Source: Hawksworthiomyces lignivorus (lineage: Eukaryota > Ascomycota > Sordariomycetes > Ophiostomatales > Ophiostomataceae). Taken from it: a stretch of DNA of 64,000 nucleotides. A model generated the notes under the pieces. The model saw only the letters and a list, made by a program, of their open reading frames with translations. It did not search any database and had not been told where the DNA came from. The stretch is taken from positions 247,116-311,115 of the forward strand of contig NTMA01000041.1 of assembly GCA_002917075.1 (NCBI GenBank), read 5' to 3'. Made by a program: the position numbers and the translations under genes. Positions 43,276 through 55,200 of this stretch are shown one piece after another; the first letter of the stretch is position 1, and each line of letters begins with the position of its first letter.

Positions 43276-46168
43276 GGCGATGTAGTAGGCATCTGGGGGA
43301 GGGTAGCAGAAGCAACGGGAGACGGAGGAGGAGCTGGGTAGGATGGGGGGTGAGAGAGGGGGGAGGGAGAACGGGCGGAGAAGGGATAGACGGGCGTGTG
43401 GAGGTGGATGGGTGGCGGGCGAGGCGAGGCCTAGCCGGGAAGGATTTGAGGACTACGGACCGAAAGGAAGGCCAGTGACACGGAGGAATCTTTATGGGGA
43501 TTGAGAGGATATGAGAGAAAAGACGACAGAATGACAGATATAGAGATGCAGAGATGCAGAGGCCGTTCAATGGAGAAGATATGCGACCCTTCGATGGGGA
43601 GCAGCCTTCTGGACCCCGTTCCTTCCGTCTGGGTCGGCTTTTTCTGCGCGAGGCGCCCTTTCCCTCTCAGCTCCATCAGAAATCGTCATTCCTTCCCTTA
43701 CTTAATGCCCCCGTCATCGCGCATGAGCTCGGCTTAATGCACGTGATATCTCCAGCAAAAGATAGCGCATTCTGTGCGAAAAAAAAAAGTGATTAATACT
43801 GCATACTCCTCTTCGCTAACCCGCACTGCGCCTAGCTCAGGAGCAGAGTACAGTAATGACAATTCTACGGGGAGCGCATGAACAAAGATAAGAGTGAGCC
43901 GACTATGGTGGAGAAAGACTCTCAACCTCGCCTACTATATCCTATCGTAAGCCTGCAAATTATTATGCTTACTTGAGAAGTGGAGGGCGCTGTACCGTGT
44001 AGGGCACGGAGGACCCTGCGTGGAGTTGTGTGGTGGATGAATTGTTTCGGCCTGGGCTGCACGAAGAAAATTATTCAACTGCTTCGTTGCGCCATTTGTC
44101 GTCCGTCGACAGCCATTTGACTCAAACTATTCTAGGCAAATAGGATTTCAGCAGCGGATACGAATTGATTTGGCGCAGCAGCAAGTCTGCCTGATTTGTT
44201 TTCGTCGGAACGTCTTCTGGACACCGACTGAGCTGGGAGGAAACGTTGAGAGAGATATAGTTATTGTCACCTGCAAAAAAAGGTCTGCATCTGGCGACTC
44301 AGCCGCACTGCAATAGAGCGGCACCAATGTAGTGTCCCACCTCTACCCTGTCTGGGTATTTGTTCGTATTTTTCATCTCATCATTTTCATCGCTCTTTAT
44401 CAGCGGAGGCTCTTAGGCGGCAGTGGCTTGGTGGCTTAACGGCTCAAGGGTTGACCCTACTGCGGATTTTGCGCTTCACGGATTTGGCTCGGAAAGCCTC
44501 TTTGCGGGGTCGCCAAGCCAAAACGGAAAAGAGTGGTGGTTTTGGTTGGCACTGAAGAGTCTGGCCCTAGAGGAAAACGCATTCAGCCCTATTACCAATA
44601 CCATATTCCACATCCAGTCCAGCTAACCGTCCACCATCCTGAACATTCAAAAGCCTGTCACATTTCTAAGAGAAAAAGCCTGGTCTCGAAAGCGGAAAAG
44701 ATCCCTCGACATTGATGTGTATCTTGCTCGTCTGACAACGGCATTCACACAGGAAGATGTACTGTTAAGAGAAGGTGGACTGCGACCCTATGCTTAGGAT
44801 CCTTGGAACCATAGAAAGAGTTTCCACCGCATCGACTTGGCGATGCTCTTGTCGCAGCCAATGGCGGAGCCTGTTTCCACAGAAAACACTGCCTGCGAAT
44901 ATTCCGTTTTTAGCTTTTTTTATTTTTTTTTATTCGTGTTTTAAATGAAAGGGATCGTCTGGCACACCTACTTAAATGACGCCAGAAACGGCAAACGGCT
45001 GGCGATCCCCTGAACCACTCACGATTTTGTGGCTGAGCTTGTCTGTCAGGCAGCCAGGTCGAGCCAGGGTAGCTCTTAAGCACATCTACACAGAATGGTG
45101 CGTGCAGTCACTCAGAGTCGAGTACCTTGGGCTGCTGCCCCACAACTGCCCTGTCCACCAAACAGAGCCCACAGCCAAACAACGTACGGCAGACATTTTT
45201 CTACCAGCGTTGCACGGAGACACGTCTGACTCGCGAAACCTAGTCAATACGATGAATACGGCACAGCATCTGCGCGCCGCCATTTTGCTGGTTCCTAGAG
45301 GATCGATCTCCTGCGACACGACATATTCGCCATATCCCCTCTGCAAATCCTTTTTTTTTTCGTGTCATATGTGGGAGAGGAAGGGGACAAAGCCCACGGC
45401 TCCTTGCCGTAGCCAACATCTGAATATCCATGCTAGACTGTAGACTGTGAAGAGCCCGTCCTGTGCAGCGCATGTTTGCCACAGGATCTAAGAAAAAAAC
45501 AGTGAGTAGTAGCGTTTAAATGAACCTGATGGCGGTGCCACTGTCCCATCTCACAGTCTGTTGTTGGAACAGCTCCTGCTCTTGTTACGAGTCTTGGCAG
45601 CGGAGATGCCCTGATTGCTTCGAGAACTAGGAGTCATCCTGAGATCTGCGTTACGGACTGCATATTGTTCCGCGACCTTCACAGCTTACGGCTTCCTGCT
45701 TGCTGCGTGGGTTCTCCAAGATCTTGCTGAGGCTGAAAAAAGAAAAAGAACCCTGTTTTGCAGGGCACAATCCTGCCCAGGTTAGAAACCGTGTACTCGT
45801 ACACACATGATTAAGGGCGCCCCTAAATAAGAGGGCATACCGGCTCCCCCCCTGCAACATTTTCATTTTGGGCTTCTCTCCCTTCCTCTTTTCTTGTTTC
45901 AATGTCTCTTTTGTCCCTTCTTATTTGTGTACGTCGTAAAGAATTGTTCTCAATTCCTGCTAATCTTTCTATTCAACGACTGTGTTGTTCCGTTCGTTTT
46001 GTCTTTCTTCAACGGTGTGATATTTGGGCGACTAACACGCGCCTCTTTTTATTTCATCTTGTTTTCTTTGACATCTTTCTCTATTTTCGTCTTCATTGAT
46101 TTTTTTTATTTTTTTTATTTATTTTTACGAATATCGAGTAATAGGACCCTACCTCACCCTAGGCCAAG
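43276..46168. other. Long intergenic region
   Basis: About 2.9 kb between divergent genes. No gene, RNA or repeat family recognised. Open frames are short and without conserved features. Pyrimidine-rich, T-rich sequence near 46000-46140 is probably the leader of the following membrane-protein gene. Confidence 0.3.
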
Positions 46169-47618
46169 ATGTCGGACACGTACAATGACTACATAATAGC
46201 CAACCTGTCGCTCACGGCCGTCATCTTCGTGCCGCTGGCGGTCATCACCTGCATCTCGCTGTTCACCGCGCATCGGCGTGATGACCCGGCACGCAGCGGC
46301 GTCACCTGGCTCAAGGTGGGCATGCTGGTCGAGCTCCTGAGCATCCTCCTGACCGTGGCCAGCGACGCCTGCTACATCTCGGCCAACTCTCTCGATGACG
46401 ACTCTTTCATCAACGATAACACCGACGAGGGGAACACCGCAAACAGCCTGTTCATATCCTCAGACTACCTGGCGACGGCCGGCACGTTCTTTGAGGAGAT
46501 TGCCTCCGTGCTGATCATGGTCTCCCTCGTCGTCACCGGCCTAGCGTTCCTGTACGTGCGGAGCCGCGGCAGCGTCATCACGCCCGGCGCCGCGCAGACC
46601 CCGCGGCCCACCATCCACAAGATTGTGCTGATGACGGCCTTTGGCTTCGCGTTCGTCCTCTTCGCCCTCGTCGTCTCCCTGCTGGGCCAGACCGACAGCC
46701 TCTATGTGAACTTCTACAAGGCCGAGAATGAGTTCGAGGACAGCACCTCCAGCACGTCCATCCAGGACCTCAATGACGCCTACGACACCCTGAACAACGG
46801 CTTCCGCGTGTCGCGCCAGCTCGGCTCTGCCTACGACATCATCAACTGGATCATCGCCATCGCCCTGGTGCCGTTTGGCGCCATTGTCGTGCACAAGTCC
46901 TTGCACACCAACATCTCCAGCGTGAGTTTCTTTTCCTTTTTGGCTGTCTTCCTCTACGCCGAGATACAAAAAAAAAATATTGGGGAAATAAAAATTTAGA
47001 AAGTCATTCACAATACTCACAAGCCTCCTCGTACGCGCGCACTAGTCTGCCGTCCTCTACCTCGTTAGTACGCTTCTCTGGCTGTTGCGCTACACCTGGC
47101 ATCTGGCCTACGACGCCGCCTGGCTGCTGCCCACTTTTGCCAGCGGCGTCCCGTACTACTGGAACGTTGTCGATCCCATCCTCAACCTGTGGGCCTTCTT
47201 TGTCGTCCTTGTCCTGCTGCACGTTATCTACGCCCGCCGCCCGCTCGGCCTCTGGACCACGCCTCAGCCCTGGATGGGGACCGCCCCCGCCCCCGCCCCG
47301 CCGCCTGCCACCCCGGGCAACGCGCCCGAGGTCGCCGCCAAGCCAATGGCCTACGCCGGCCACTACGCGGCACCGGCTACCGAGGGCGCTGTCGGTGGCG
47401 GCGTCGTCTACGCCTACGCGCCGGCCGGCGCGCCACTGCAGCCGGGCCAGCAGCCGTTCTACCAGCCGCAGCCGTCGCTTGTGCAGCCGCAGGAAGGTGT
47501 GTACGCTCAGCCTGCACAGCCCCAGCAGCATCTGGCGCCTCAGCCCATTGAGCAGACGCACACTGGCCAGACGGCAAAGACTGAGCAGTCGTCGTCGACG
47601 CCGTCAGAGCTGAATTAG
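46169..47618 (+). CDS. Unrecognised seven-helix membrane protein with Pro/Gln/Ala-rich tail
   Basis: I do not recognise the family. Exons 46169-46921 and 47046-47618 (124 nt intron) encode 441 residues. Hydrophobic segments lie at about residues 12-32, 48-72, 103-130, 151-174, 224-243, 251-268 and 285-308, which suggests seven membrane helices with a short extracellular N-terminus. An acidic loop (SLDDDSFINDNTDEGNTANS) sits between helices 2 and 3. The C-terminal ~130 residues are Pro/Ala/Gln-rich (APAPAPPPATPG, QPFYQPQPSLVQPQEGVYAQ) and probably cytosolic and disordered. The layout resembles fungal rhodopsin-like/PTH11-type receptors in helix number only. I see no CFEM domain and no cysteine pattern to support that. 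The donor and acceptor restore frame and join helices 5 and 6. Confidence 0.8.
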
Positions 47619-47936
47619 CGGTTGACAAAAGCAACGTAAGGCGAGAACGATAGGAGATGGACGTTAATTAGAAGTAATGAGTAGGTTGGTTTGGTTCGGG
47701 AGGGATGCGAAGGGGCTAATCTTTGAATAATCAAGCCTGAAACCCGTCTTCAGAAGAGCTGTCTATTTCCCCGTTTCGCATGATTCTAATTTGTGGCGCT
47801 CTCTTGATTTTCTTATATATACATGCATTTTTATATATTCCCCAGTAGTATGCACGCAATATACCAGAGTTAGTTTTTTTCTACTTTTTTTGTTCTCTTT
47901 CCTCAAGTCATTGCTCCAATTTCATTTGTAGCTTAG
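47619..47936. other. Convergent 3' region
   Basis: AT-rich region holding the ends of two facing transcripts. Nothing else recognised. Confidence 0.3.
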
Positions 47937-48996
47937 CTACTCCGTCTTGCTCTCTTCTTCGCCCTCTGGGTCCACATGCTTGTCCGTCACATAGGGCTCG
48001 TGCTTGCCCCAGGCCTTGGCGATGAACCTTGTATTGAACGAATGTTAGCAGTACGAGCGACATCAGTAAAAACGGCGTATGTGCTTCTCACTTTGTGTGG
48101 CTGCCGCGGGCGGCAAGCTCTCCGCTCTCGTTGCAGAAAGTGACGGTTGTGTAAGCGAGTGTCTTGCCGACTGACGTTATGTGTTAGAAAGGGCCATGCC
48201 ATTCAGGACAGGAGGGAGTCGTTAGAACAAAGATACATACTTCGATCGCAGACCGCGGTCGCCTTGATCGTCTGGCCGACGGCACCTCCATTGCTCAGAT
48301 ACGTGACTATCTACTGTCAGGCGATTGTGCCTCCCATTGCGTTTTGTGTGAAATAAATTAGTCCTGCTTACCGTTCAGATCGGTCGACACGCCCGTGGCA
48401 AACAGCCCATGCGATGCCACCGCCAGCGAGCCGCCGAGGTCGACCATGCTGGCAATAGTGCCACCGTGGAGGATTTTTAAGCGGTTCTTTTTCGCGGAGA
48501 GAAGAGAGAACCCAGTTAGTCGCATATGCGTTGCATTTCTGCGCCGAAGCAAAACCAGTTCAGCCAAAGATTGCAGCCGTATTCACTCACAGTGTGATGC
48601 GGTGTAATCTGCAACTCAAAGTCGACTTTGCCCTGCGTGGCATGCGTGATTTTCATCTGTGCCGCCAATGTTAGACAAAGATAGCAAGCACATAGAGGAC
48701 TCTTGATAGCATCTACGTGGCCGGTCTGTACTGACATGAGGACCGAACAGTCTGCAGTAGCTGTCAGCGAGGTCTCTTCAGTAGCATCTTTACGTACAGC
48801 AAAATAGTGCATACCTTGGCTCCAAGCCCGACTCGGCCAAAAAATCCTTGAAGACCTATACACAGCGCCAAGCATGATATCAGCCAATTGTTAGTGAAAG
48901 AGTCCCTTCGTAAACAGTTTCATCTAATCTATTCGTCTCGTTCAAACGTACAGCGCGGACGAACTTGCCCGGCGTCAGTTTCTTCAACGCCGCCAT
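47937..48996 (-). CDS. Hotdog-fold thioesterase (PaaI/ACOT13-like), eight exons
   Basis: Predicted acyl-CoA thioesterase. The eight exons are 48996-48952, 48855-48815, 48753-48738 (16 nt), 48656-48591, 48486-48372, 48306-48241, 48170-48092 and 48027-47937. They total 519 nt and 172 residues, and every junction keeps frame. The N-terminal helix is VFKDFLAESGLEP; THATQGKVDFELQITPHHTN leads into the fold. The catalytic block HGGTIASMVDLGG carries His63 and Asp72, as in ACOT13/Them2. TGVSTDLNVTYLSNGGAVGQ and ARGSHTKFIAKAWGK follow. The weakest piece is the 16 nt exon 3 (RLFGPH), whose donor is gtcagt. Seven introns in a 519 nt coding sequence is intron-dense for this window. It is divergent from TFB2. 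Confidence 0.84.
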
Positions 48997-49711
48997 CTTG
49001 TCAGAGCGAGGATAGATGTTACAACGGTCAATTGAACGTGATATGCGCACACACGGCTATAGATGCAGACCTTAGGATGAGCTCTCTGTCTATCTCTCTG
49101 GCTTCCGGACTTCGGCTCTCCAGTCGGATATTTAGCACAGCGCCCGGCATTAATTTATTTGATTAATGGCTGCTGAGCTGCCCTCTGTAGGCTTATCGAG
49201 AGAAGAAAAGCGGGGCTGAGAGCCCACTGAAAGATAGAACCCCGCAGCGCGCTAACAGGGCCAGTAGGGGCAGTAGAGGCACCTTAGGTGCTGATTGCTG
49301 CCTGCAATGCTTTGATAGCTCTCCACTCCAACTTTTTTTTTTTTCTTTTCCTCGAATTTTGTCTGCAGCCTCAGCCTTGAAGCCGTTGAAGGCAGCAGCA
49401 GACACCGACAATATATACGACAACGGCGATCTAAGACGGCTGCTTTCTCTCTTTTGATGTCTATCGATTTCATTCCGTTTATGATGATAAACGAAATGAA
49501 GACTGGGACGACCATCTGATTGCAACGGTCGACCTCCTCCCCTTCTTCGTCGCCCGCGGCTCCTCCTCTACCCCGTCCTTGCCCATCGTCGTCTCGACCT
49601 CGACATCGATATCAACCTCGACTCCGACTCAGGCCGCAACCCTTGTATTTCTACAACAACCTTATATATCTCACCTAATTCGCCTAGGTTTCTTCGAGAC
49701 CTGTCGTCAAC
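48997..49711. promoter_or_regulatory. Divergent promoter region of the thioesterase gene and TFB2
   Basis: About 0.7 kb with a short T-run near 49331. Simple CGACNTCGA-like repeats lie at about 49590-49630, upstream of TFB2. No gene recognised. Confidence 0.3.
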
Positions 49712-51397
49712 ATGGCCGCCGCAAACACCCCCTCCCTGACGCTGTCCGACTACCTCGAGAAGCTGCCCGGCACCAGCTTCCGCCGCCTCTACCAGCAGCC
49801 CTCCACCACGCTGGCCATCTTCCGCCGCATGCTTCCAGCCCTTGCCAAGGCTTTTGTGCGCATGCTGCTCTACCTGGACGGACCCCTGCCCCTCGACGCC
49901 CTCGACATGCTGGTCGCTCCGGATGCCAAGCGCCTGAAGGACCAGGCCCTGTCCATCCTGCGCAGCCTGCACATCGTGCAGATCACGACCGCCGCTCGCG
50001 ACCGCGAGGGTGGCGGCGGGGGCGGCAGCCGGCCCCAGGAGGTGCAGCTGACGGCCAACTTCAAGAACTCGTTCCGGCTCGCGCTCGAGGGCGGCGGCCG
50101 CCAGAACACCAGCTTTGGCGTGCCCAGCGAGAAGCCCGTGGCCGCCGACCTGGACGCCGCCTTCCTGGACAAGTTTGCGCGGCGCAAGTGGGAGGACATT
50201 CTGCACTACGTGGTGAACAGCGTGGGCATCCCGACGTCGTCGTCGTCGTCGGGCATTCCCGCATCTCTGCAGCGCGGCGACGGGCACGACGGGGGCAGCG
50301 GGGGCGGGTCGGGTCCGAAGAACACGGTCAAGGAGCTGCTGCTGGCCGGCCGCCTAGTGGAGCCGCGGCCGGGCATGCCGGGCGGCGTGGGCATCACGCA
50401 GACCGGGTTCACGTTCCTGCTGCAGGCGGCCAACGCGCAGGTGTGGACGCTGCTGCTGCAGTGGCTGGAGGCAGTGGACCTGCAGGGCCACGGTAACGGG
50501 CATGCTGGCGGCGGCGGCGGCGGTGGAGGACACGGCGGCGCCGTGGACAGCGTGGATATGCTGAGCTTCCTGTTCATGCTGTCGACGCTGGAGCTGGGCC
50601 GCGCCTACGACACCAACGCGCTGTCGGAGCCGCGCCGCAACATGCTGCCGTCGCTCATGGACTTTGGCCTGGTGTACATCCCGCCGCACGACCGCGCCTC
50701 GCAGTACTTTCCGACGCGGCTGGCGACTACGCTGACGAGCAGCGGCAGCGGCGGCGGCGGGGGTGCTGGTGGTGGTGGTGGTGATGGCGGAGGCGGAGGC
50801 GCCAGCGGAGGTCTGCGCAGCATCCGCGCCGGATTCGCGGCCGCGACGGCCGGCGGCGCCGCGGCGTCGGGCCTGCCGGGCATGACAAGCGAGGCGTCGG
50901 CCAAGGGCAGCATCCTTCTCGAGACCAACTTCCGGCTGTACGCGTTCACGACGTCGCCGCTGCAGATCGCGGTGCTGGCGCTGTTCGCCAAGCTGCACCA
51001 GCGCTTCCCGGGCATGGTGGCCGGCAAGATGTCGCGCGAGTCGGTGCGGCGCGCCATCTCGTACGGCATCACGTCGGACCAGATCATCAGCTACCTGGCC
51101 GCCAACGCCCACGAGCAGATGCACAAGTTCGCCGCCGCCCATCACCGGCCCGTGCTGCCGCCCACCGTCGTCGACCAGATCCGCCTCTGGGAGCTCGAGA
51201 ACGAGCGCATGAAGACCCACCGCGGCTTCCTCTTCAAGGACTTTGAGACCGCCCGCGAGTACGAGGCCCTCGCCCAGTACGCCGACGAGATCGGCGTCCT
51301 CGTCTACCGCAGCGACCGCAAGCGCCACTTCTTCGTCACCAAGCATGAGCAGCTCGTCGCCTACCTCAAGGCCCGCAAGAAGGCCGACCAGGCGTGA
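49712..51397 (+). CDS. TFB2: TFIIH core subunit Tfb2 (p52)
   Basis: Subunit of TFIIH that anchors and stimulates the XPB/Ssl2 ATPase in transcription start and nucleotide-excision repair. A single exon encodes 561 residues. Typical blocks are LSDYLEKLPGTSFRRLYQQP, then STTLAIFRRMLPALAKAFVR, KWEDILHYVVNSVG, ITQTGFTFLLQAANAQVWTL, and in the C-terminal half FRLYAFTTSPLQIAVLALFA, FPGMVAGKMSRESVRRAISY and GITSDQIISYLAANAHEQM. The end, FETAREYEALAQYADEIGVL, matches the region that binds Tfb5. Gly-rich low-complexity insertions lie at about residues 95-110, 262-278 and 343-370 and account for the extra length over yeast Tfb2 (about 513 residues). Start is the ATG followed by the conserved N-terminus. 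Confidence 0.95.
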   Translation: MAAANTPSLTLSDYLEKLPGTSFRRLYQQPSTTLAIFRRMLPALAKAFVRMLLYLDGPLPLDALDMLVAPDAKRLKDQALSILRSLHIVQITTAARDREGGGGGGSRPQEVQLTANFKNSFRLALEGGGRQNTSFGVPSEKPVAADLDAAFLDKFARRKWEDILHYVVNSVGIPTSSSSSGIPASLQRGDGHDGGSGGGSGPKNTVKELLLAGRLVEPRPGMPGGVGITQTGFTFLLQAANAQVWTLLLQWLEAVDLQGHGNGHAGGGGGGGGHGGAVDSVDMLSFLFMLSTLELGRAYDTNALSEPRRNMLPSLMDFGLVYIPPHDRASQYFPTRLATTLTSSGSGGGGGAGGGGGDGGGGGASGGLRSIRAGFAAATAGGAAASGLPGMTSEASAKGSILLETNFRLYAFTTSPLQIAVLALFAKLHQRFPGMVAGKMSRESVRRAISYGITSDQIISYLAANAHEQMHKFAAAHHRPVLPPTVVDQIRLWELENERMKTHRGFLFKDFETAREYEALAQYADEIGVLVYRSDRKRHFFVTKHEQLVAYLKARKKADQA

Positions 51398-52226
51398 GGT
51401 CCCAGAAGGGAGAGGGATGGGGGAGGGGCTTGTGAGCCGTGTTTAGTCCATCCATTAGCTTTGTTTTCCTTGTGTTTGGGGACCGGTCTGGAGTTTGTCG
51501 AAAAGGAGTTTTACAGCAGGCTCGGGAAAATGGGTAGCATTTCAATATTAGTTCACGACGACATTATGCAGAGAGAAGACCAAGACAAAGTCTTACACAT
51601 AAAAACGAGAAAGCGCTGTTTTGAGCCTTCGGTTTGGCTGGCCACATGACGCTGCTCCGGTGGCATGTGCAGTGGGAGGTATTTCAATTCGAAGTACTTT
51701 ACACAAAGCATTTGTGGTTTGAACACAAAACGGCACACTACAAAGTAATGTAGTAGAAAACAGATCTCTCTTGATAGGGTTAAATAAGATGGTCGATTAA
51801 GGTTAGTGGATTATGGTTGGGAATTTTTTTGTATTATTCTGTGTCACGCCGTCACGACATGTCCTCTTCACCCAATATTGTGTCCTTGGTCGACTATAAA
51901 CAAAAATTGTTATATAATAATTATTAGATGAATATAAAATATAGTACTTTGTTATAGAAAGTATAGAAATATATTTTATGGTATGAAATTATTAAACTTA
52001 GCCTTTCTTTAAAACATAGTACCTACAAGAGAGCCACAGATTCAAAAACCAGGTTTTTAGATTATGTCCCGCTAGTCTTTTTTTTCTTTTTCTCTGGTTG
52101 CTAGCAGAAGGTATGTTCAGGCGAAAGCCTAACTTTATCAATTATGCTGAGGCAAGTATAAACAATACATTTAATTAAAGGGGTCCTCAAGCGACGAAAA
52201 GCAGTGCTGATTTATTTTACATTTAT
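51398..52226. other. AT-rich intergenic block
   Basis: From about 51780 the base composition shifts sharply toward A/T (for example around 51900-52000), unlike the GC-rich genes to the left. No open gene, terminal repeat or transposase remnant was recognised. It borders the degenerate NACHT gene. Confidence 0.5.
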
Positions 52227-55200
52227 TCATACATACGCCAGCCACCAGGCCCATACAGCCTCACTTAATCTATAACTATAGGTTAGACGCGTCCAAACCA
52301 TCGTAATTAGATCTTGATTCCCTCTTGATTCCCTCTTGGGTCTCTTTGCGTCTTGCCCTGATTCTTCAGATTCACTCTCCAAATGTTGGCGCTTCGAGTC
52401 TGGATCTAACGGAGGTAACAGAGAGGCAGGTGCCAATGCCACATTCGACTTCATATAGTTCTTCAGCGTTGTGAGAACACTTGGGGAAATACTGCTCTGG
52501 AGGGCCTTGTTGGTAATGAAACGAGAGAAAACATCCGCAGGTAAGCAGAGCTAGACCGCCCTGAAAATCAACTTGTTAACAAACTCAGCTATTGCTAACT
52601 TTTCTTCCGCCTAGGCAAACCGCGGAGGAAATGTTCTCCATGTCTGGACATAGCGCAAAATGTCTTCTAGCTGTGTTCTGTTGTCGTCCGGAGACGCCTC
52701 CAAGAAAACATCGACGGCTTCGAAGACTGCTTGAATTTTGAGTCGTATATGCTTTCTCTCATCGAGATTTTGTTCTAGGAACCGTCGGATCGCACAGATT
52801 TCCGTGTCTAGACACTTTATGATCCGCTCCCGACTGGCTCCGTGTCTCAAAAATGCTGTCAAAAGGGAGCGTCCGATTGGGGTAGCAACGAGGGGCGAAA
52901 CGAGGGGTGAAATATCGAGGCAATAGTGGCTACTGAGTAGGGCGGTCCATGGAGAAGTAGTATAATAGTTAAGTGTGGCCCATCGAGAAGTATAGTCCTC
53001 CTCTAAGTCCTCCTCTGAGGCTTCATTTGAGACTTCCTCATTTGGATCGCAGCTGCTTTCCAGCAACAGGAGCATGATATCAGCGCGAGTTTGTGTCCAT
53101 GGCTTATCCCACTGAAAGACCGTAGTAAGGAGGGAAACATTGTGAGCATCAAAGTAGTGCGGGTCGGACCGCAGCTTGGCCATGACATACTTATCGACAC
53201 CGGCATTCAGATACGTATGCTGCAGACCAGGGGATGCCGTGTGGCCTGACCTCGTTTTACTGTGCTTAGCCAATAGTGTCTTTGACCTGGACCCGCGTGT
53301 TGCGTCACTCTGTGCAGCCTTGGTGAAAACCACAGATCGTTTGACGATGCGATCAATGGCCTCCTGTACGAAGGAGGTCGTATGGTTAGATATTTCCTCT
53401 TGCAGCACGTCTGGGACCCCATCCAGCAGCCGCGTTGTTGCGACTTCATCTTCCTCTAATGCGGCACTAGCATACTTGAGACAGTCCCCCCACAGCTCCT
53501 TCATGTATTTTGCGCTCCCGTCGCCAGTGGCGGTGGCGGCCGTCCGCGCCACGCATCAGAAAAGAAACAACAGGGCCCTAAGCGTGGATAGATTGGGCTG
53601 GAAGTCCGGCCGGACCTTGCTCGCTAGGTAGTCTTGCATCATGCCGGTCTGCAGAAAGTCATGGACGGTCCGGTGTATGAACTCAACGCCGTGCTTCTTG
53701 AAGTCGAGAAGACCGCCGCACCGCGCATTGATACGCCGCCTGCACGGCCTGTAAAAGTCCGGATGTAGGTTGACCCGCAACGCGTCGAATTTTGGTTGCA
53801 GCACCAGCGCGTAATCAGTGTCTTTTAGCTCGTGCTCGGAGACATAGTAAGCCGCGAGATCCAGGTGCGTCTTGGCGTTCAAGGTCATCTGCAGAGTCTG
53901 AGCCATGTAGCTGTGGTTGCCCGCGTCGACGCGGTCTAGCATGTGTTTGAAGTAGGGCTCGAGTGCGGTAGGCACAACTTTCAGGCGTCACTGCAAGTCG
54001 TCGAAGGTGTCACCATCGATGATGCCCTCGCGCAGAGACTTCGTCACCAAAAAAAACCCACAAGAAGACGCCCTGGGCGTGTTCCGTTATGTAGCGGGCG
54101 AGATCATTTCTCTGGGCGTCGTCTATGCCCATTTCTCTCCACCTGGCGTTGCTTTTGAGGCGGCTCCGAGCGAAAACGTTAATGTCATTGTACGTGAGCT
54201 CGTGGACACAGAGAAACGCCGCATCTTCACTACTGCCGTTGCCAAATGCATCCTCAAAAACGTTCCATGGCCGGCTCGACACGCAGCACTTGAGGTTGTC
54301 CGACAACGCAAAGTCCTTCAGAATGTGGCACAATTCGATGTGATCGCCGTCATATTCGTCAAGACCGTCAATAAAGAAGCAGCACTTGATTGGCAGGCTA
54401 GGGTGGTTTGCGATCTTCCGCAGCCCTTCCTGCAGCTCTCGGACCGTCCACACATCGTCCTCTAGCGAGCCTCTCGTGCTAATCATCCAAGGCTTTGTCG
54501 TCCATTTCTGCAGACGGCGTGGGAAAATATCGTGGGCAAGTTCTGGGCAGCGACGCAAGACATCAAAGACGAGCTCTTGCAAGAGACCCTTTAATGACTT
54601 CTGCATCGTCGTCCCGGCACTCTAGAAGTAGTGCGATGCAATAACCACCTTTTTCATTCCCGACCCTTTTGTGAGTGCGCTCCGTGTCTTGGCATGATCC
54701 ACAATGAATTTCATCAGTGTTGATTTGCCTGCGCCAGCTTTTCCGGTGATCCAGAATGTACCTCTGCCCGACTCAAGCCAGGCCATGAAGTTACTTGGTG
54801 ACTTTGTGGCATTTATAGCGGAATCTAGCACAGCATCTCGTGGGTGAAGGTGCTTCTGGTCTGAAAAGATCCACTCAAAAGTGGCTTTGTGTGCTTCGGG
54901 TATGTCATCATGTCGGTAGGTCCGCGTTTTAAAATTGAGACAATTAAGAAGAGCCTGCTCTTTTGCTACCACTGTGAGATCTCTTTCTGCAAGACTGAGC
55001 CTATCTAATATCTCATCAAGGCTTTCAACATCTCCGAGCTGAAGATGCGGCGTGTCCATGTTTGGCTCACTTATTGACGCGGCCGTCCTTGACTTGCCTG
55101 CGGCGCGGGGGCGAGATGCATTTGAGCATAGTTTGCTTCTGTCTGGAGGAATAATGCCTTCGCTTGACAGGGTTTGCATTTTGTTTAATATAACTTCTAG

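Noticed and set aside
54600..54660. An intron that would remove the TAG at 54622 in the NACHT gene
   Set aside because: The sequence on both sides and across the stop matches the continuous NACHT family segment, so splicing it out would delete conserved residues.
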